From: Paenibacillus sp. FSL R7-0273
GTDB lineage: Bacteria; Bacillota; Bacilli; Paenibacillales; Paenibacillaceae
NCBI RefSeq assembly: GCF_000758625.1
Contig: NZ_CP009283.1
Coordinates: 4,599,501 to 4,663,500, forward strand
Direction of reading: 5' to 3'
DNA length: 64,000 bases
Numbering within the stretch: position 1 is the stretch's first letter; every line of letters begins with the position of its first letter. Shown here one piece after another: positions 26,299 to 35,055 of the stretch. A model generated the notes under the pieces. The model saw nothing but the letters and a program-made list of their open reading frames with translations, did no database searches and had not been told where the DNA came from. A program made the position numbers and the translations under genes.

Positions 26299-29200
26299 TT
26301 ATTGTTCAGCTGTATGACTGCTGTCCGGAAAGAGCACTTCTCCGGTTCCCTGCCTGCTGTTGTCCACAATCTCCTGCAGAGTGCCTGTAAGCTCATTCGG
26401 AGGATACGGCTTGGTTAAATATTTTTGCACCTTATCCATCATTATTTTGTCCGTCTTATCCAGGGCAGAGGAAATGATAATCGGGACAGGCGCGGTGCGT
26501 GTGTCATTCTTCAGCATGCGGATCAGATCCCAGCCGTCCAGCTCCTCACCCAGCATAAGATCAACAACAATCGCTACAAAAGGCGTCCTGAGCGCCTGCT
26601 CAAAGGCCTGCTGCGGGTGATAATGATGGATTACGCGGAAGCCCTTGCCCTTCAGCTCCTCCGACAGCAGCAGCGACAGGCTGTAGTCATCCTCGACAAT
26701 CATTACGTTCGGCTTCTGCTCCTTGTCCGCATTCAGCTTCACCGGCTCATCCTCATGGCGGCTTCCTGCCGTATGCAGCACCGGGAGGCTGAACCATACT
26801 GTTGATCCTTCCCCTTCCTCCGACTCAATGCCGATGGAGCCCTTATGCTTCTCAATAATCTCCTTGCAGATCGCCAGCCCCAGGCCGGTTCCGCCAATCC
26901 GCTTGGACGCGCTGTTGTCCACTCTTCTGAATTTCTGGAACAGCTGGCCGATCTGATTCTTCGGAATGCCCAGCCCGTGATCCTGAATCTGCACGATAAT
27001 CCGTTCAGCCTCGTTATGCAGAGAGACCTTGATCTCGCTTGCTCCCGGCGAAAACTTGATTGCATTGCTGAACAGGTTCGTCATCACCTGAACAATTTTA
27101 TCGCGGTCAACCTCAACCTCGGCGTTGTGCGCTTCATCCTCATACGTAAAGGTATGTGTGCCGCTAAGCTTATACTGGTCTATGACGCCGAAGACCAGCG
27201 TGCTGAGATTCAGCGGCTCCTGGTTGTACTGCTGGGTGCCCGATTCCATCCGCTGCAGATCCAGAAAATCATTAATCAGATCGGTCAGCCGCTGGGCTTC
27301 CCGGTGAATGGTCTCCAGATATTTCAGCTGCTTCTCCGGCTTCATCGTCTTGGTTAAGAGCAGCTCGGTGAAGCCCAGTACGCTCGACAGCGGTGTCCGC
27401 AGCTCATGGCTGACTGTGCTGACCAGCTCCGACTTCATCACATCCAGCTCATATTCACGGGTAATATCGCGGTGCACGAACAGCGTCCCGACACGGGTGT
27501 CCCGGCGGAACACTGGTATGGCATACATGTCCACATGCTTCAGCGGATCCCTGCCGATGGAATACTTCATCGAGCTGGATTCAATGAAATGCTCGGACAT
27601 AGCCTTCTGGTAGAACAGCTCCAGCTCCTCCGACTCATTGGCCATCCGGATAAAGTGCCCGGTCCAGTGCTCCTGCGGAATCAGATAGCCCTCGGTCCAT
27701 CCGTGATAATCAAACAGCTGGGCAAGCGCCCCATTCATCTGGAGCATGCTGCCGTCCATCTGTACAAACTGGATGCCTTCGTTGACATTATTGACAATAT
27801 CGCGGTTGAGCCTGCGTCCATGCTCGATTTCCTCGTACATGAACAGGCGCTCGATGGCCAGCCCTACCCGGTTCATCATGCCTCTGATTTCGTTAATCTC
27901 ATCATCACTGAAGGAATGCCCGATCCGTGTCCCGCAGAATACGGCGATCACTTCGTTATCGGCATTTACAACCGTTGAATAATAATCAAAGGAGTGGACC
28001 GGCTCAGGCGCAATCCCCTGCTCCCGCTCCGTCGCGGGACGTTTGGTGATATAGGATTTCTCCGACTGCATCCGGTACAGCATATTGCCGCTCTCGCTGC
28101 CCAGATACCGGTCAACGTTCGCCTGCGGAACGCCCTTGACCACTGTAATCTGATCCTTGACCAGGAAAAATACACTGGAGTCAAACGCATACTGCCTGTT
28201 CATGAATTCGATAAATTTCTCGGCGAATTCCTGCTTGTCGAGCGTATAGGTGATGTCATGGTTAAGCTGATTGCTGCGCTCCAGCATCGTCTTGGTCTGC
28301 TCGGTTTTTTTGAGCGTCTCCGCCAGCTCCTGCTGGACATTTTTCATGGAGGTAATGTTATTCGCAATCAGAATGTACTGGTAGACCTGCCCCTCATCAT
28401 TCAGATACGGCATGATAGTCATATGCAGCCACACCGGCGTCCCGTTCTTCATGCCGACCTGCACCTCGTCGCTCCAAACGCCGCCTGTGCTCAGCCTGCC
28501 GGTAATCTGCTGCATTCTGGCAGCATCCATATTCTTCAGATCGAGCAGCCTGAACGTGAAGCCGATCAGCTCAGCATTCTTGTAGCCGGTATATTCGCTC
28601 ATGTTCTCATTGGCATGCTTGAATATGCCCTTAGGCGTGAGGATCGCTACAGCGGACGACTGGTCCAGCGCCTTCATCATGCTCTCGATTTCGCTCAGGG
28701 AGCGTTCAAGCTTGAACTGCTGATCCTGGAGCTCATCCTGCTGGGCATGCAGCTCCTCATTCTGCATCATCAGCTCTTCCTCTTTATCCTGGATGCTGTG
28801 CGCCATATTGAGGAACGCCTCATAAAGACGCCCGATTTCATCCTGCTTGTGCAACTTCCCGAGCAGCACGGCCTCTCCCGCCGCAAGCGAATTGCTGGCT
28901 GCCTCGAGCTTCACAATCGGGTCGATAAGAATCTTGAGAATCCGCCAGATCATCAGGGTGAACAGCAGCAGCAGCAGTGTGCTTAAGCCGAAGGCCAGCA
29001 GGGTAAATTCATTGGCCCGCTTCAGGGAATGATCCACTATATCGCTCAGCTGCCGGTCAGAGCGCAGCTTATATGCTTTGGTGTAGGTAAGAAAATCATT
29101 AACCGCTTCGGTGTTGCCATCACTGGCCAGCGCCCGCAGACTTGTATAGTCATTCTGCTTCACGAAGCTGATCGCCTTCGGCAGGGTCGCATTCTGATAC

Positions 29201-29544
29201 TGGTCCACAAAGGTCTCCAGATCCGCTTTGAAGCTGGCTTCCTCAGGGGAGAGCTTTAGCGCAGAGTACTCACTGATAACACCTTTCAGCTTATCGAGCG
29301 CATCATAGGTCAGCTGGAGCTCATTGTCGTTTTTGAGCAGACTGTAGCCTCTTGCCCGGAAGAATACTTCATTCAGCGTAACCGCCATCTCATTGATAGT
29401 ACCCGCCTTATGCTGCAGCACGTCCTGATCACGGTTCAGAGAGGTCTGTTCTGCATTAATGTAAATAAGAAGGCCCGTTCCTGACAGAAGAACCAGTGTG
29501 ATCAGACCGGCAATGATACGGAAATACTTGTTTTTGATGCTCAT
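26299..29544 (-). CDS. Hybrid sensor histidine kinase (4HB-HAMP-PAS-GAF-PAS-HK-REC)
   Basis: A 1,081-residue membrane kinase. TM1 is at 9-29; an extracellular four-helix bundle (CHASE3-like) at about 30-178; TM2 at 181-203; HAMP at about 205-255; a coiled coil (EELMMQNEELHAQQDELQ) at about 260-305; PAS at about 310-430; GAF at about 460-590; a second PAS-like domain at about 600-720. HisKA follows with VSHELRTPLS, then HATPase with NAIKFSP, DHGLGIP and GGTGLGLAICKE. A C-terminal REC (about 945-1065; MIVEDDYS, VVDLMLGEELDG, TKPYPP) completes it. The ATG at 29544 is one base after the stop of the upstream REC gene, so translation is likely coupled. It probably feeds the Hpt-REC-GGDEF-REC protein of the same operon. 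Confidence 0.93.
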   Translation of the reverse strand: MSIKNKYFRIIAGLITLVLLSGTGLLIYINAEQTSLNRDQDVLQHKAGTINEMAVTLNEVFFRARGYSLLKNDNELQLTYDALDKLKGVISEYSALKLSPEEASFKADLETFVDQYQNATLPKAISFVKQNDYTSLRALASDGNTEAVNDFLTYTKAYKLRSDRQLSDIVDHSLKRANEFTLLAFGLSTLLLLLFTLMIWRILKILIDPIVKLEAASNSLAAGEAVLLGKLHKQDEIGRLYEAFLNMAHSIQDKEEELMMQNEELHAQQDELQDQQFKLERSLSEIESMMKALDQSSAVAILTPKGIFKHANENMSEYTGYKNAELIGFTFRLLDLKNMDAARMQQITGRLSTGGVWSDEVQVGMKNGTPVWLHMTIMPYLNDEGQVYQYILIANNITSMKNVQQELAETLKKTEQTKTMLERSNQLNHDITYTLDKQEFAEKFIEFMNRQYAFDSSVFFLVKDQITVVKGVPQANVDRYLGSESGNMLYRMQSEKSYITKRPATEREQGIAPEPVHSFDYYSTVVNADNEVIAVFCGTRIGHSFSDDEINEIRGMMNRVGLAIERLFMYEEIEHGRRLNRDIVNNVNEGIQFVQMDGSMLQMNGALAQLFDYHGWTEGYLIPQEHWTGHFIRMANESEELELFYQKAMSEHFIESSSMKYSIGRDPLKHVDMYAIPVFRRDTRVGTLFVHRDITREYELDVMKSELVSTVSHELRTPLSSVLGFTELLLTKTMKPEKQLKYLETIHREAQRLTDLINDFLDLQRMESGTQQYNQEPLNLSTLVFGVIDQYKLSGTHTFTYEDEAHNAEVEVDRDKIVQVMTNLFSNAIKFSPGASEIKVSLHNEAERIIVQIQDHGLGIPKNQIGQLFQKFRRVDNSASKRIGGTGLGLAICKEIIEKHKGSIGIESEEGEGSTVWFSLPVLHTAGSRHEDEPVKLNADKEQKPNVMIVEDDYSLSLLLSEELKGKGFRVIHHYHPQQAFEQALRTPFVAIVVDLMLGEELDGWDLIRMLKNDTRTAPVPIIISSALDKTDKIMMDKVQKYLTKPYPPNELTGTLQEIVDNSRQGTGEVLFPDSSHTAEQ

Positions 29545-29545
29545 T

Positions 29546-29926
29546 TTACCAAGGCTGCTTCTTATCACCGAGGATCCCCTCCACAATCTGCAAAAGCTCC
29601 ATCGGGCTGAACGGCTTTGGCATGAAATAGCGGGCGCCCGCTTCTCTTGCCCTGTTCCGGTCACCCTCCTGCGCCTTGGCGGTCAGCATCAGAATCGGGG
29701 TGGCCGACTTCACCTCGTCACTCAAGAGGCCCAGCACCTCAATTCCGGTCAGCTCCGGCATCATGTAATCGAGAATAACCAGATCAAAATTGCTGCCGGA
29801 CAGCTTGGCCAATGCCTCCCGCCCGTTCTCGGCTGTATGAAGCTCAACCTCCTCCAGGTCCTCAAGCGTGTCTTCAATCAGCATGCGTAAAACATCTTCA
29901 TCATCAACAATTAAAACCTTTTGCAT
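29546..29926 (-). CDS. Single-domain response regulator
   Basis: A 126-residue stand-alone receiver. Acidic pocket VDDED, phosphoacceptor Asp in LVILDYMMPELTG, Thr/Ser in LMLTAKA and Lys in FMPKPFSP. There is no output domain, so it acts as a phosphate shuttle or by protein contact. The ATG at 29926 follows AAAGGTGAG; the 11 upstream in-frame codons are not needed. It lies between the GGDEF protein and the hybrid kinase in one operon. Confidence 0.92.
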   Translation of the reverse strand: MQKVLIVDDEDVLRMLIEDTLEDLEEVELHTAENGREALAKLSGSNFDLVILDYMMPELTGIEVLGLLSDEVKSATPILMLTAKAQEGDRNRAREAGARYFMPKPFSPMELLQIVEGILGDKKQPW

Positions 29927-29964
29927 CTTTCTCTCACCTTTCAATTTACACTTGCGCACTACTC

Positions 29965-31599
29965 TTAGAATAAAAATCTGTGGGCCAGACGCTCGACCCT
30001 CATCAGCAGCTCCGGCAGGTGGAACGGCTTGATGACATAATCATCCGCCCCCATCTGCAGCGCGTGGATAATATCCTGCTGGTCATTGCGGCCTGTGAGC
30101 ATAACAACCAGCAGGTTAATCTCCGGATACCGGCTGCGGAGCTGCTCCAGCACCTCCAGCCCGTCCAGCTCAGGCATAATGCCGTCGAGCAGAACGATAT
30201 ATTTATCATCGGGTGAATACCAGCCTGACTGAAGGAACTCGACACCGCTTTCGAAGCTGCTCACCTCAACCCTGGTGATATCGGCCGGCTTCCAGTCCAT
30301 GAAATGCTTGACTACAATTCTGCGCATCAGGGCGTCGTCGTCCACCATGATGACCTTCAGCACCCGCTCTGCCTTGCCTGCCGGCAGGTATTCGTTATAC
30401 AAGGTGGACAGGTTCCGTCCGGCATGCTTGCTGGCATAGAGTGCCTGATCCGCATCCTCGATCAGCGAATCCGGATCGTCCCGCGAGGTGCGTATCTCCG
30501 TTATCCCGCCCGAGAAGGTAACCTGAAACGGCTCCTGCTTGGCCCGGAATTCCATATCTGCAAACTGCCGCTGAATCCGCTCGATAACAAGCAGTGCTGA
30601 GGCCGCATCCGTATTGGGCATAAACAGGGCAAACTCCTCACCTCCGTAGCGGCAGAAGGTATCCTCAACCCGGATGGAGCTGCGCACCAGCTCTGAAAAA
30701 GCCTGCAGCACCTCATCCCCGACCAGATGACCGTAAGTGTCATTGATTAGTTTAAAATGGTCCAGATCTAGCAGCGCCAGTGAAAAAATCCGCTCCGTCC
30801 GCCGGAAATCGGAAACCAGCTGCTTCATCGTCTGATTAAAATATTTGCGGTTATACGCGCCTGTCAGCTCATCGATAATAATGGACTTCTGCCATTCCTG
30901 CTTCAGCTCGAAGCGGTTCCTGATCAGGGCCAGAAACAGATCGATGTCCACCGGCTTAGCGACATAGTCCATTACACCGAGTGTATACGCGTACAACTGA
31001 ATGTCCTTGGAATGCTCGCCGCTGATGATAATGATCGGAATCCGCTCTTTTTTGGCCTTGCCGATAATCTGGTGCAGCACATCTATTCCGCTCTGGTCCG
31101 GCAGCAGAATATCCAGCAGAATCATGTCCGGACGGCTCTCATAGAACAGCTTGAGCCCGCGCTCGGCCGACATGGCTATATTCACATAATAGGACTGGCG
31201 CTCCAGCGATTCCCGCAGAAAAGCAACCAGCTCCACATCATCATCCACAAGCAGAATTTCATATTTCTGTTGCTTGACGCCAAGTGACAGACCTGCTTCA
31301 TATGCAGGCTCCGGCTGCGCCCCGGTCTGCTCCTCAGCTGCGAACAGCCCGAGCAAAGGAAATAAAACCTCACGCCACTCCGCCTCCAGCCACACCTTAT
31401 CACTTTCATCCGAGAAATACAGCAGCACACTGCCGGCAAACTGCTCTACCCGGTCCAGGCCGACCGTACCAGCGGTTCCCTTTAAATTATGCAGAAAACG
31501 GTAAAGCTCCCTCTCCCCGACCGACTGCTGTCCTGCCCACTTCTCCAGAGTCTGCCTCGTCCGCTGCTCAACAAGCTCTTTATATTTTCTCGTTGTCAT
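29965..31599 (-). CDS. Hpt-REC-GGDEF-REC diguanylate cyclase / phosphorelay protein
   Basis: A 544-residue soluble protein with four modules. The Hpt domain has FLHNLKGTAGTVGL (phospho-His). REC1 (about 115-235) has LLVDDDVEL and DMILLDILLPDQSG. The GGDEF domain (about 245-405) has an intact active site YGGEEFALF and an inhibitory RxxD site (RVED) five residues before it, predicting c-di-GMP synthesis with product inhibition. REC2 (about 420-540) has IMVDDDALMRR, VLLDGIMPELDG and VIKPFHLPE. The ATG at 31599 follows AAAGGAG. First gene of the operon with a lone REC and a hybrid kinase. An Hpt plus two receivers on a cyclase suggests that the phosphorelay passes through this protein. Confidence 0.94.
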   Translation of the reverse strand: MTTRKYKELVEQRTRQTLEKWAGQQSVGERELYRFLHNLKGTAGTVGLDRVEQFAGSVLLYFSDESDKVWLEAEWREVLFPLLGLFAAEEQTGAQPEPAYEAGLSLGVKQQKYEILLVDDDVELVAFLRESLERQSYYVNIAMSAERGLKLFYESRPDMILLDILLPDQSGIDVLHQIIGKAKKERIPIIIISGEHSKDIQLYAYTLGVMDYVAKPVDIDLFLALIRNRFELKQEWQKSIIIDELTGAYNRKYFNQTMKQLVSDFRRTERIFSLALLDLDHFKLINDTYGHLVGDEVLQAFSELVRSSIRVEDTFCRYGGEEFALFMPNTDAASALLVIERIQRQFADMEFRAKQEPFQVTFSGGITEIRTSRDDPDSLIEDADQALYASKHAGRNLSTLYNEYLPAGKAERVLKVIMVDDDALMRRIVVKHFMDWKPADITRVEVSSFESGVEFLQSGWYSPDDKYIVLLDGIMPELDGLEVLEQLRSRYPEINLLVVMLTGRNDQQDIIHALQMGADDYVIKPFHLPELLMRVERLAHRFLF

Positions 31600-31733
31600 G
31601 GTTACTCCTTTGGAAACTTCTATCAAACTGTCAAACTATCAGTTCATCATTTTTTTCAAGCTGTGTCAACTCTATACTAAAGAATATCGGCGTCAAGATC
31701 AAAAATGTAATCAAACTGACAAAAAACCTTTGG

Positions 31734-31762
31734 TTGAAGCCTGTGCCTGCATTTGTGATAAT
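31734..31762 (+). promoter_or_regulatory. SigA-type promoter for the ACT-UPF0210 pair
   Basis: TTGAAG (31734-31739), 17 bases, GATAAT (31757-31762) with an extended TGT before the -10. It lies 68 bp ahead of the ACT gene start. Confidence 0.6.
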
Positions 31763-31829
31763 GATTGAAACGGTTCATTCCGTTAAAGCGGTGGTGAACA
31801 GAGAATAGATTACATAGGAGGCATTTGCA

Positions 31830-32099
31830 GTGAAAGGAATTATTACTGTACTGGGAAAAGACAAAGTTGGGATTATCGCCAGAGTCTGTACATACCTTGC
31901 CGAGCACAATCTGAACATTCTGGATATTTCACAGACGATTGTCCAGGACTATTTTAACATGATGATGATTGTTGATATTTCGGCGCCAAGCAAAACCTTT
32001 GAAGAGATTGTCCTGGACCTGCAGCATGTCGGCGAGGATATCGGAGTGGAGATTAAGCTCCAGCATGAGGATATCTTCAATATTATGCACCGCATCTAG
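31830..32099 (+). CDS. ACT domain protein (UPF0237-type)
   Basis: An 89-residue single ACT domain: KGIITVLGKDKVGIIARVCT, LAEHNLNILDISQTI and MMMIVDIS are typical of the UPF0237 family. ACT domains bind amino acids; this stand-alone form has no known ligand. It starts with GTG at 31830 after AGGAGG. The UPF0210 gene follows 21 bp later. The two families are commonly adjacent in Firmicutes and Archaea, which implies joint function, possibly with the ACT protein as sensor. Confidence 0.92.
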   Translation: MKGIITVLGKDKVGIIARVCTYLAEHNLNILDISQTIVQDYFNMMMIVDISAPSKTFEEIVLDLQHVGEDIGVEIKLQHEDIFNIMHRI

Positions 32100-32120
32100 C
32101 AGCCAAAGGAGACGAAGACA

Positions 32121-33479
32121 ATGATATCACGTGTTGAAGTTCAGGAAACGAATCAGATGATCCGGGAAATGAATCTGGATGTCCGCACCATAACGATGGG
32201 AATCAGCCTGATGGACTGCTCCCATACCGATATGCGCGTATTTAACCAGAATGTATATGATAAAATTACCCGCTCCGCCGAAAAGCTGGTCAAGACCGGT
32301 GAAGATCTGGAGCGGCAGTTCGGTGTGCCTATTGTCAACAAACGGATTTCCGTAACACCAATCTCCATTGCTGCCGGGGCTGTTCATACGGATTCGTATG
32401 TGCCTGTTGCTGAAATTCTGGACAAGGCTGCCAAAGAGGTCGGTGTTAACTTTATCGGCGGATTCTCCGCACTCGTGCAGAAGGGCTGCACCAAAGGCGA
32501 CCGGATTCTGATTGACAGCATTCCTGAGGCACTGGCTGTAACCGAGCGGGTCTGCTCTTCCGTCAACGTCGGCTCCTCACGCAGCGGGATCAATATGGAC
32601 GCGGTCAAGCTGATGGGCGACATCATTCTGCAGACTGCAGAGCGCACAAAAGACCGTGATTCCATCGGCTGCGCCAAGCTGGTTGTGTTCTGCAACGCTG
32701 TGGAGGATAACCCGTTCATGGCCGGCGCCTTTCACGGTGTCGGAGAACGGGAATGTGTAATCAACGTCGGCGTCAGCGGGCCGGGTGTCATCAAGCGGGC
32801 GCTGGAGGAGGTAAAGGGTCAAGACTTTGAAACGCTCTGCGAGACGATCAAACGGACCGCCTTCAAGGTAACCCGGGTCGGCCAGCTCGTCGCCCAGGAG
32901 GCCTCCAAACGGCTCGGCGTACCGTTCGGCATTATTGACCTGTCCCTGGCGCCCACCCCGCTGATCGGGGATTCCATCGCCGAGATCTTCCAGGTCATGG
33001 GGCTTGAGGAAGCCGGGGCTCCCGGCACTACTGCCGCACTGGCGATCCTCAACGACAATGTCAAAAAAGGCGGGGTCATGGCCTCCTCGTATGTCGGCGG
33101 ACTTAGCGGCGCCTTCATTCCGGTCAGTGAGGACCACGGGATGATCCAGGCCGTGCAGCGCGGCGCGCTGACACTGGAGAAGCTGGAAGCGATGACCTGT
33201 GTCTGCTCCGTCGGCCTTGACATGATTGCCATTCCGGGCAGCACCAGCAAAGAAACAATTTCTGGCATTATTGCCGATGAAGCGGCGATCGGAATGGTCA
33301 ACAACAAAACAACTGCAGTCCGCGTAATCCCGGTTATCGGCAAGGAGGTCGGCGAGATGGTCGAATTCGGCGGCCTGCTCGGCTACGCACCGGTCATGGC
33401 GGTGAATCCGTTCAACTGCGCCGGGTTCGTTAACCGCGGCGGCCGGATTCCCGCTCCGATCCACAGCTTCAAGAACTGA
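32121..33479 (+). CDS. UPF0210 / PFL family protein
   Basis: A 452-residue protein of the UPF0210 (PFL, formerly DUF711) family, related in fold to pyruvate formate-lyase and anaerobic ribonucleotide reductase. Conserved pieces are [63 protein letters not shown] and [16 protein letters not shown]. No glycyl-radical loop is obvious, and the enzymatic activity is unknown. AAAGGAG precedes the ATG. Co-transcribed with the ACT gene; a perfect terminator follows. Confidence 0.93.
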   Translation: MISRVEVQETNQMIREMNLDVRTITMGISLMDCSHTDMRVFNQNVYDKITRSAEKLVKTGEDLERQFGVPIVNKRISVTPISIAAGAVHTDSYVPVAEILDKAAKEVGVNFIGGFSALVQKGCTKGDRILIDSIPEALAVTERVCSSVNVGSSRSGINMDAVKLMGDIILQTAERTKDRDSIGCAKLVVFCNAVEDNPFMAGAFHGVGERECVINVGVSGPGVIKRALEEVKGQDFETLCETIKRTAFKVTRVGQLVAQEASKRLGVPFGIIDLSLAPTPLIGDSIAEIFQVMGLEEAGAPGTTAALAILNDNVKKGGVMASSYVGGLSGAFIPVSEDHGMIQAVQRGALTLEKLEAMTCVCSVGLDMIAIPGSTSKETISGIIADEAAIGMVNNKTTAVRVIPVIGKEVGEMVEFGGLLGYAPVMAVNPFNCAGFVNRGGRIPAPIHSFKN

Positions 33480-33488
33480 TTGTACGTC

Positions 33489-33527
33489 AAAAGCGCCGCC
33501 CCCTGCTGTCAGGTGGGCGGCGCTTTT
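33489..33527 (+). terminator. Terminator after the UPF0210 gene
   Basis: AAAAGCGCCGCC (33489-33500) pairs perfectly with GGCGGCGCTTTT (33516-33527) around a 15-base loop. Being symmetrical, it can also end the convergent sigma-factor transcript. Confidence 0.85.
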
Positions 33528-33573
33528 GGGTTGGATTAAGGTATGTGACGCTTCAGATGAATCTGCGGCCGGG

Positions 33574-34482
33574 TCAAGAGCGGGGATGGATATGCCCCAG
33601 CTTTTCCGGCCCCACGGTCAGGTAGAAGCTCTGGATCTGCTCCCCGCTGCGGCTCAGGCCAAGGCACAGCACAGCCTTGACCTGCTCCTCCCGGCGGTAC
33701 ACCAGACTCTCCTCCCCGTTGACCCGCTCGATGGAGGGCTTCCAGGTTCTCATCTCCTGCAGCACTCTGTGCGAGGTGAGCAGGGCGAGCACTCCCTTGC
33801 GGCCAATCATCGGCCGGAGGACGGTATGGACCTCCTGTCCGCCGCCATCGGCGATGAGTACAGGCTGCTCGGTCAGCAGAGCCAGCATACTGCTCACATC
33901 ATGCGCCGCGAAGGCGGCAGTAAATCGCTGGAGCAGCTTCCTGCGGGCCTGACCCGGCGCTGGTGAAAGTGCCGCTGCAGCCGGCTCTGCCTGGAGCGTG
34001 CGCTTCACGCGGCTGAAAATCTGCCTGCAGTTGCTTTCACTTTTGCCGACCATCCCGGCGATTGCCTCATAATCGTACTGAAAAGCCTCCCTCAGGACGA
34101 ATACGGCCCTCTCGGCTGGCGCCAGCCTCTCCAGCAGAACCAGAAAAGCAAAGGAGAGCGTATCCTTGCGCACAGCCGCCTCCTCGGGTCCGTCATACCG
34201 CTCACTAACCGGCTCAGGGAGCCATTCCCCGATGTAAGTCTCCCTGCGGGTGTGCGCGGAATTGAGCAGATTCAGGCAGCGGTTGGTAATGCTTTTGGCG
34301 ACGTAGGCCTTGATGTTATCAATGCCGCTGAGCTCATGCCGCTGCAGGTCGGCAAAGCAGTCCTGGACGATATCCTCCGCATCAGCCGCACTACCCAGCA
34401 TGCGGTAAGCGATGGAGAAGGCGTATCTTTTATAATGAATATACAGCTCCTCAAGCTCCGCCATCTGTGCATCTAACACCAT
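33574..34482 (-). CDS. SigJ-like ECF sigma factor with SnoaL-type C-terminal domain
   Basis: A 302-residue extracytoplasmic-function sigma factor. Region 2 is FSIAYRMLGSAADAEDIVQDCF and region 4 is LAPAERAVFVLREAFQYDYEAIA. A C-terminal SnoaL/NTF2-like extension (about 185-300; LLQRFTAAFAAHDVSSMLALL) is typical of the ECF41/SigJ group, where it regulates activity in place of an anti-sigma factor. The ATG at 34482 follows AAGGAGG. The upstream gene, 22 bp away, encodes a carboxymuconolactone decarboxylase, the usual ECF41 partner and probable target. Confidence 0.92.
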   Translation of the reverse strand: MVLDAQMAELEELYIHYKRYAFSIAYRMLGSAADAEDIVQDCFADLQRHELSGIDNIKAYVAKSITNRCLNLLNSAHTRRETYIGEWLPEPVSERYDGPEEAAVRKDTLSFAFLVLLERLAPAERAVFVLREAFQYDYEAIAGMVGKSESNCRQIFSRVKRTLQAEPAAAALSPAPGQARRKLLQRFTAAFAAHDVSSMLALLTEQPVLIADGGGQEVHTVLRPMIGRKGVLALLTSHRVLQEMRTWKPSIERVNGEESLVYRREEQVKAVLCLGLSRSGEQIQSFYLTVGPEKLGHIHPRS

Positions 34483-34504
34483 ACGCCCCTCCTTCAGGCC
34501 TGCC

Positions 34505-34948
34505 TTAAAACAAGCCCGGATACATGCCTGTAGAAATTGCAATCCGGTTCCAGCTGTTAATCATATTGATGTTCATAATCCAGTCTACATATTCTTCTTC
34601 GCTTACGAACTCGCGTACCTTGTCATAGACGGCCTGCGGCACTCCGCCTTGGCTGATAAGGGTAACCGCCTCGGCAAGCTCCAGCACCGCTCTTTCGTGT
34701 GCAGTAAAGACAGGCGCCTCGCGCCATACGCTGACCAGCACCAGCTTATCCTGATAATCTCCCAGCTTCAGCAGGTCCTTGGCATGCATATCCAGACAGA
34801 ATGCGCAGCCGTTAATCTGCGACACTCTTATTTTAACCAGCTCGGTAAGCACCTTGTCCAGTCCACGTCCGCTATTATGCTGTTCCATTGCCATCATTGC
34901 CCGGAATGCCGGCGCGTTAACCTGTCTGTAATTTAAACGTAAGCTCAT
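34505..34948 (-). CDS. Carboxymuconolactone decarboxylase / AhpD-like protein
   Basis: A 147-residue CMD-family protein. NGCAFCLDMHAKD carries the redox-active CxxC followed by His, as in AhpD-type peroxidases, and LTELVKIRVSQI is the family's helix before it. It probably acts in disulfide or peroxide chemistry. It precedes the SigJ-like gene by 22 bp; in ECF41 systems the sigma factor drives its own partner gene from a promoter just upstream of this gene. Confidence 0.92.
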   Translation of the reverse strand: MSLRLNYRQVNAPAFRAMMAMEQHNSGRGLDKVLTELVKIRVSQINGCAFCLDMHAKDLLKLGDYQDKLVLVSVWREAPVFTAHERAVLELAEAVTLISQGGVPQAVYDKVREFVSEEEYVDWIMNINMINSWNRIAISTGMYPGLF

Positions 34949-35055
34949 TTCTGATCGCCTCCAAAAGTGTTATTCATTAATGGAGACAATCCGGGTCAGA
35001 GATATGTGACAGAAACGGCTAAAAAAATATTTTGCAGCACCGCTAATCTGCTTCC

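Noticed and set aside
32577..33464. 295-codon minus-strand frame opposite the UPF0210 gene
   Set aside because: Antisense shadow of a conserved gene, lacking any domain or start signal.
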